Under the pieces are notes generated by a model. That model ran no database searches and was not told the DNA's origin. It saw only the letters and a program-made list of their open reading frames with translations. The position numbers and the translations under genes are program-made. This document shows, piece by piece, positions 59,697-64,000 of a stretch of DNA of 64,000 bases (positions within the stretch are counted from its first letter, which is position 1; the number at the start of each line of letters is the position of its first letter). This DNA is from Chryseobacterium gleum. GTDB taxonomy: Bacteria; Bacteroidota; Bacteroidia; Flavobacteriales_D; Sanyastnellaceae. The DNA lies in contig CAMCVP010000004.1 of NCBI GenBank assembly GCA_945881835.1, positions 95,813 through 159,812 of the forward strand, read 5' to 3'.

Positions 59697-61313
59697 CTAC
59701 TTTCTAGTAGGCGTTCCCTCCAAGAACTTAACCATCTTGCCGTTCTCGTAAATGCCACGCTGAAGCAGCTTGCCCGATTTCTTGTCGTACATGGTGCATT
59801 CGCCGTGGTAACGGTTGTTCTTGTAATTCGCGTCTTCTTCCAACATTCCTTTCTCGGTATAGATTTTACTCGGTCCGTTTAGTTCGCCATTCTCATAGGT
59901 GCAATCGCGCCATAAGCCACCGAAGTCGTAGTAGTATTTCCAACGTCCTGTGCGCTTACCCAATTTAAATTTTCCTTCGCTAATGGGTCTGCCACTTTCG
60001 TTGTACAAAATGGAAGTGCCATTCAATTCGCCATTCTTTCCGTAAGTAATCACACTCTCCAATTGTCCTCGTTCAGAATAGTTCATCCATTTACCCACCT
60101 TCTGATTGTCTTTCCAACTTCCAATGTACAAATACCTTCCGTTCTTTGGCTCATAGCCAATCCACTTGCCATACATCTTGCCCGCCTTGAAACTTCCTTC
60201 GTCTTTCACTTTTCCGTTCTCATACCAGCTCATCCACTTGCCATCTTCTTCTCCCAATTTGTAATTTCCTTTCTGCAACAATCCGCCGTCTTCATACCAC
60301 GTGCTCCATTCACCTTCCTTGTTATCGGCCACGAAATTTCCTTCCTTCCATTTCTTTTCGCTCGGGTATTGATACACCCAATTTCCTTCCATTTTCCCAC
60401 TAGCGTATTTTCCCTTCGATTGCCACACACCATTATCATGATAGAAAATCCAATCGCCATCTTGAAGGTCTTCCACGAAATTTCCTTCCATGTCTTTCAC
60501 ACCGTTTTCACGATACCATTCCCAATTTCCGGTCTTCTTTCCGTTGTCGAAAGTTCCTTTTACATACAACTTCCCATTATCAAAATACTCTTCGTAAGGC
60601 CCTGTTACCAAGCCTTCCGAATAAGTGGTTGTTTTCCGAAGCTTTCCGTTGCTAAAGAATTCACTCCACTTTCCGTCTTTAATTCCTTTCAGATACTGAC
60701 CCGAAGTTTGAATGTTTCCTTTCGAGAAAAAGGCTTCGAAAATTCCGTCAGGAACTCCGTTCGAATATGTTGTTCTACTCAATAATTTGTCATCTTCATT
60801 TACTTCTGGAAGTACACCTGTTCCGTTCGTTATCGTTTGAATTCCTTTCTTGTCGAAATAGGAAATGAGCAGCACACTCGAGGTGTCATACTTCAAAACA
60901 CTGTTCAATTTTCCATTGTCGTAATAGGCACTCCACTCTCCGGTTTTCTTCCCCTTGAAGAAATTTCCTTCTTGTATTTTAATTCCTTTCTCGTTGAAGG
61001 TGCGCTGCACGCTGTCTTCCACCCCGAATTTGAAATACCCTTCCACCTGCAATTTTCCAGTCGTGTGATAGCGAAATACTTTTCCGTTGAAGTAACCGTT
61101 ACGGTAGGTGCTCTCTTCCTGAAGCGTTCCGTCTTCATAATAAAATTTCCAGATACTGTCTTCCTTTCCAACTACATTGAATTTCCCAATGCTGCGAATT
61201 TTTCCATTCGGATAAAGGTCTTTGTACATTTTCTGTGCATTTCCGTTCAACGAAAACAGACATGCGAATACTACGATAAAGATGGGCGCTAGGCGAAAGA
61301 GAGTCTTCTTCAT
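59697..61313 (-). CDS. Secreted MORN-2/YwqK-repeat protein
   Basis: 538 aa from ATG 61313 (the track's longer start has no signal peptide at its N-terminus). Signal peptide KTLFRLAPIFIVVFACLFSLNGNA. The body is about twenty copies of a 22-24 residue repeat of the type G-x-W-x-x-Y-x-x-N-G-K-x-x-x-x-G-x-x-x-x-G-K-x-x-G (for example GEWSAYYDNGKLNSVLKY, GKWMSWYENGKVKDEGSF). This is the YwqK/MORN_2 family, which gives a long flat beta-sheet. Database names often call such proteins antitoxin-like, but nothing here supports that. Likely extracytoplasmic, function unknown. Confidence 0.85.
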   Translation of the reverse strand: MKKTLFRLAPIFIVVFACLFSLNGNAQKMYKDLYPNGKIRSIGKFNVVGKEDSIWKFYYEDGTLQEESTYRNGYFNGKVFRYHTTGKLQVEGYFKFGVEDSVQRTFNEKGIKIQEGNFFKGKKTGEWSAYYDNGKLNSVLKYDTSSVLLISYFDKKGIQTITNGTGVLPEVNEDDKLLSRTTYSNGVPDGIFEAFFSKGNIQTSGQYLKGIKDGKWSEFFSNGKLRKTTTYSEGLVTGPYEEYFDNGKLYVKGTFDNGKKTGNWEWYRENGVKDMEGNFVEDLQDGDWIFYHDNGVWQSKGKYASGKMEGNWVYQYPSEKKWKEGNFVADNKEGEWSTWYEDGGLLQKGNYKLGEEDGKWMSWYENGKVKDEGSFKAGKMYGKWIGYEPKNGRYLYIGSWKDNQKVGKWMNYSERGQLESVITYGKNGELNGTSILYNESGRPISEGKFKLGKRTGRWKYYYDFGGLWRDCTYENGELNGPSKIYTEKGMLEEDANYKNNRYHGECTMYDKKSGKLLQRGIYENGKMVKFLEGTPTRK

Positions 61314-61336
61314 GGTTCGAAAATAATCGGTACTGT

Positions 61337-61344
61337 CGAATGTA
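61337..61344 (-). promoter_or_regulatory. Candidate -7 box of the YwqK-repeat gene (minus strand)
   Basis: Reads TACATTCG on the minus strand, one base off TAnnTTTG, 24 nt before ATG 61313. Confidence 0.35.
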
Positions 61345-61383
61345 AAACACCAAAGAACCTGTTTTATTGAACATCGCAAGTCT

Positions 61384-61391
61384 TATATTTG
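61384..61391 (+). promoter_or_regulatory. -7 promoter box of the BNR-repeat gene
   Basis: TATATTTG, an exact TAnnTTTG match, 18 nt before ATG 61410 in the divergent gap. TTG at 61367 is too close to be an ideal -33 element. Confidence 0.55.
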
Positions 61392-61409
61392 AACACTAAA
61401 CCTTTTGAA

Positions 61410-64000
61410 ATGCGTTCGACTCTACTTTCTTTTTCAATTGCTTTGTTGGCAGTTCTTGGTGCTTACTTTTTCATTCCTTCCGCTTCGAAATTAAAATTGT
61501 CTGGTGGTGCAATGGAAGAGGGACACGGCATTAATCCTTCCAGCAGAAAATATTTTGAATACATGCGTAACCGCGATCCGGAAACAGGAATAGTTCCTGA
61601 AGGAATTTTCGAGCGCTGCGTGAACTTCGCCAATCACATACCTCGCGTGGCAGACAGAGATTACGGTTGGACCAACAGAGGTCCCTATAACATTGGTGGA
61701 AGAACGCGCGCCTTCGCTGTAGACGTGTTGAATAGCAATCACCTTATTGCAGGATCTGTTACGGGTGGAATGTGGAATTCATTGAACGGAGGACAATCGT
61801 GGATTAAGACTACAGCACCGGAGCAACTTCAAAGTGTTAGTTCGATTGCGCAAGACACGCGCCCTGGACATGAGAATACATGGTACTATGGTTCGGGTGA
61901 AGAATTTTACGGTGTGGTTTCAGGAACTTCTTTCACAGCATTGCTCAGTGGAGACGGTATGTGGAAGAGCACGGACAACGGACAAACTTGGTCGCACCTG
62001 ATGACGACTTCAAGCGGAACGCCGCAAAACAATATGCAAAATGGAAGCTACGATTTCATTTGGCGTGTCATCACCGATCACACCAACCTGAACGAAGATG
62101 TGGTATATGCAGCCGTTTACAATGGAATTATTCGCAGTAGCGACGGAGGAAATACGTGGACAGAAGTGCTTGGATTTACTTCGGGAGCAAGTGAGTTTGT
62201 AGATGTTATGATGACTCCAAGTGGAGTCTTGTATGCAACGTTCAGCGATAACAGCACGAACGGTGGCGGATTCTTCAGAAGCACCGATGGTTTTAACTGG
62301 ACGGAAATTTCTCCAACGCTTCCGCAAATTGCGAATTTGAGAAGAACAGTAATGTGTTCGAATCCGCAGAATGAAAACGAAATTTATTTCTTGGGTGAAA
62401 CCATTAACAACACGTTCTACCCGATAGATCACTTCTTCTACAAGTACACTTACCTCGGCGGCGATGGAAGCGGTACAGAAGGAAGTTGGGAGAATCGTTC
62501 AGCGAATTTACCTACAGTTCCTTGTCAATTGTTTACAGGAATCGATTACGATTTTGCAACGTTTAGAACGCAGTTTAGTTACGACATGTGCATTGCACAT
62601 CATCCTACCATTGCTGATTTAGTGTTTATTGGTGGAACAAATCTTCACAGAAGCACGGATGCATTTGCTACTTCCACTTCTGTGGATTGGATTGGCGGAT
62701 ACCGTTGCAATGTTCCTGAGCCTTGGCATTATGTCTATGCCGAGCACCATCCTGATCAGCATTTCATAACCTTCGATCCAGCCAACGATTTAGGGATGTA
62801 TAGTTTGAACGATGGAGGTGTGAGATATACGGCAGATGTAACCGCTGACAGCGTGCAATGGCAATCGTTGAACAACGGCTATTTGACTTCGCAATTTTAC
62901 ACCGTTGCTGTGGAGCCGGGAAATACGAACAGTCAATTCTTAATGGGAGGAATGCAAGACAACGGAACCTGGTTAACACACACCTCAGATGCAACATCTC
63001 CGTGGAAAGAAATGCATGCCGATGATGGTGCGTATTGCGCAATGCCTTTTGGTGCAGACTATGTAATCACCAGCTCTCAGAGCGGGCGTATTTTCAAGAA
63101 GTCGATTGATGAAAACGGTAATCTTACGGGCACAGAGCGAATAGACGCAGAGAACGGCCCTGCTGCTTTATTTATTAATCCGTTGTTATTAGATCCATGG
63201 ACCAACAGACTTTTCATAGCTGGAAATAAAATGATTTGGTACCTCGATCGCGTTGACACGATTTCGGTTACAGGAAATTATCCTACCGCTCGCAACACAG
63301 ACGATTGGTCGAATGTTGCAACAAGCACAATTACGCTTACGCAAGGAAGTATTTCATGCCTAGATATGGCCTACACAGACAACAGTGTGTTGTATTACGG
63401 AAGCTCAGCTGGCAAATTATTTAAGTTGACAGACTTATACGGAACACCTGTGAAGTCGAATATTTCTTCAACGTTGTTTCCACCCAACGCATACACTTCG
63501 GCAGTAAGTACAAATGATTTGAACGCGAATGAAGTCGTGGTTAGTTTTTCCAACTTCAACAAGAAAAGTATTTTCCATTCTACGGATGCTGGTGCATCAT
63601 GGGCAGATGTAAGTGGAAATTTGGAAGAGAACGTTGATGGAACAGGAAACGGACCTGCGGTGTATTGGGTTGAAATTTATCCGAGCACACCAACCATTTA
63701 TTTGGCTGGAACAAGTGCTGGTTTATTCAGCACTACCGAGTTGAATGGCGAAAGCACCGTTTGGCAAATGGAGGGTGCAAGCACAATAGGAAACGCAGTG
63801 GTAAACATGATTACTTCACGTCCGTTCGACGGGACGGTTGCCGTTGCAACGCATGCGAATGGAATATTCACTGCGAACCTACCTGTTGTTCCGGAAGTTT
63901 CTGTTGAGGCATTGGCGGAGCGCATGGTAACTGTATCTGCTTTCCCAAATCCAACAGTAGATGAAATTCATTTCAACATGCAATTGATGCCGGGAGAAAT
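61410..64000 (+). CDS. T9SS type A exported BNR/Asp-box beta-propeller protein (partial, 3' end missing)
   Basis: An open frame from ATG 61410 to the window end (863 codons), absent from the ORF track because it lacks a stop. Hydrophobic N-terminus MRSTLLSFSIALLAVLGAYFF serves as the signal. It has several Asp-box motifs of sialidase/VPS10-like propellers: SLNGGQSWIKT, KSTDNGQTWSHL, RSSDGGNTWTEV, RSTDGFNWTEI, HSTDAGASWADV. Near the cut end VSAFPNPTVDEIHFNMQLMPGE is the start of a T9SS type A sorting domain, so only some 60-70 residues should be missing. Secreted or surface-bound; no catalytic residues are evident, so the enzyme class is not assignable. Confidence 0.88.
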   Translation, partial: MRSTLLSFSIALLAVLGAYFFIPSASKLKLSGGAMEEGHGINPSSRKYFEYMRNRDPETGIVPEGIFERCVNFANHIPRVADRDYGWTNRGPYNIGGRTRAFAVDVLNSNHLIAGSVTGGMWNSLNGGQSWIKTTAPEQLQSVSSIAQDTRPGHENTWYYGSGEEFYGVVSGTSFTALLSGDGMWKSTDNGQTWSHLMTTSSGTPQNNMQNGSYDFIWRVITDHTNLNEDVVYAAVYNGIIRSSDGGNTWTEVLGFTSGASEFVDVMMTPSGVLYATFSDNSTNGGGFFRSTDGFNWTEISPTLPQIANLRRTVMCSNPQNENEIYFLGETINNTFYPIDHFFYKYTYLGGDGSGTEGSWENRSANLPTVPCQLFTGIDYDFATFRTQFSYDMCIAHHPTIADLVFIGGTNLHRSTDAFATSTSVDWIGGYRCNVPEPWHYVYAEHHPDQHFITFDPANDLGMYSLNDGGVRYTADVTADSVQWQSLNNGYLTSQFYTVAVEPGNTNSQFLMGGMQDNGTWLTHTSDATSPWKEMHADDGAYCAMPFGADYVITSSQSGRIFKKSIDENGNLTGTERIDAENGPAALFINPLLLDPWTNRLFIAGNKMIWYLDRVDTISVTGNYPTARNTDDWSNVATSTITLTQGSISCLDMAYTDNSVLYYGSSAGKLFKLTDLYGTPVKSNISSTLFPPNAYTSAVSTNDLNANEVVVSFSNFNKKSIFHSTDAGASWADVSGNLEENVDGTGNGPAVYWVEIYPSTPTIYLAGTSAGLFSTTELNGESTVWQMEGASTIGNAVVNMITSRPFDGTVAVATHANGIFTANLPVVPEVSVEALAERMVTVSAFPNPTVDEIHFNMQLMPGE

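Noticed and set aside
60063-60785. 240-aa plus-strand ORF
   Set aside because: Antisense to the YwqK-repeat gene; its apparent periodic PxSF pattern is the complement of the MORN-2 repeats.
59697-61313. YwqK-type protein as part of the toxin-antitoxin system
   Set aside because: It has a signal peptide, its own divergent promoter and MORN-2 repeats; the antitoxin role is already filled by the XRE protein.
62010-62432. 140-aa minus-strand ORF
   Set aside because: Shadow of the BNR-repeat gene, which has an uninterrupted plus-strand frame.

Overview
This window is a chromosomal segment of a Bacteroidota bacterium, most likely Flavobacteriales. The evidence is repeated TAnnTTTG-type -7 promoter boxes, cargo with type IX secretion (T9SS) C-terminal domains, a PorP/SprF-type protein, the gene neighbourhood nadK-PorG/DUF6089-uppS-bamA-skp-skp-murI, and almost no Shine-Dalgarno sequences. 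I see no rRNA, tRNA, CRISPR array or insertion sequence. The finer taxonomy cannot be read from the window.

Layout. (1) 87-15046, minus strand: thirteen tightly packed, mostly overlapping genes for a surface polysaccharide. They comprise a ThiF/rhodanese protein, an unrecognised protein, a WlbABC-type set for a 2,3-diacetamido uronic acid nucleotide sugar, five glycosyltransferases, an acyltransferase, a Wzy/ligase-like membrane protein and an asparagine-synthase-type amidotransferase. (2) 15178-19644, plus: acpP, fabF, rnc, kbl and a DAO-family oxidase. (3) 19732-22615, plus: a YfiR-like periplasmic protein, a secreted TPR-like protein and a membrane SpoIIE-type phosphatase, probably one signalling operon. 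(4) 22619-24979, minus: universal stress protein, alpha/beta hydrolase, pdxJ. (5) 25081-33005, plus: CBS protein, nadK, PorG/DUF6089 protein, uppS, bamA, two Skp/OmpH chaperones, murI (outer-membrane and wall biogenesis). (6) 33002-38925: purH, a fatty-acid desaturase, YebC-family regulator, lipoprotein, DUF2490 protein, aminopeptidase P. (7) 38926-45496: an AddA/RecB-like helicase-nuclease, then an MbnP-MbnH-like copper-protein/diheme-enzyme pair with a second diheme peroxidase and a YkgJ-type cysteine-cluster protein. (8) 45590-52113: a giant PKD-repeat protein with a T9SS type B C-terminus and its PorP/SprF partner. (9) 52110-58627: second desaturase, murB, a small unknown gene, AddB-like nuclease, glycosyltransferase. 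(10) 58582-59691: a HigBA-type toxin-antitoxin module in AT-rich DNA, flanked on both sides by strings of very short triloop palindromes and by an 18-bp perfect inverted repeat. (11) 59697-64000: a YwqK/MORN-2 repeat protein and a T9SS type A BNR-repeat protein cut by the window end.

Most genes are housekeeping or envelope genes in conserved order. The accessory parts are the polysaccharide cluster and the hairpin-bounded toxin-antitoxin segment. The latter is the best candidate for something undescribed: the stems differ in sequence but stay self-complementary, and nearly all have a GNA-type triloop on one strand. The MbnP/MbnH pair and the YfiR-TPR-SpoIIE operon are the most interesting protein-level associations.

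Many ORF-track starts are TTG codons lying upstream of, or inside, predicted promoters. I moved starts where family alignment, a signal peptide or a promoter box argued for it. CDS coordinates include the stop codon.
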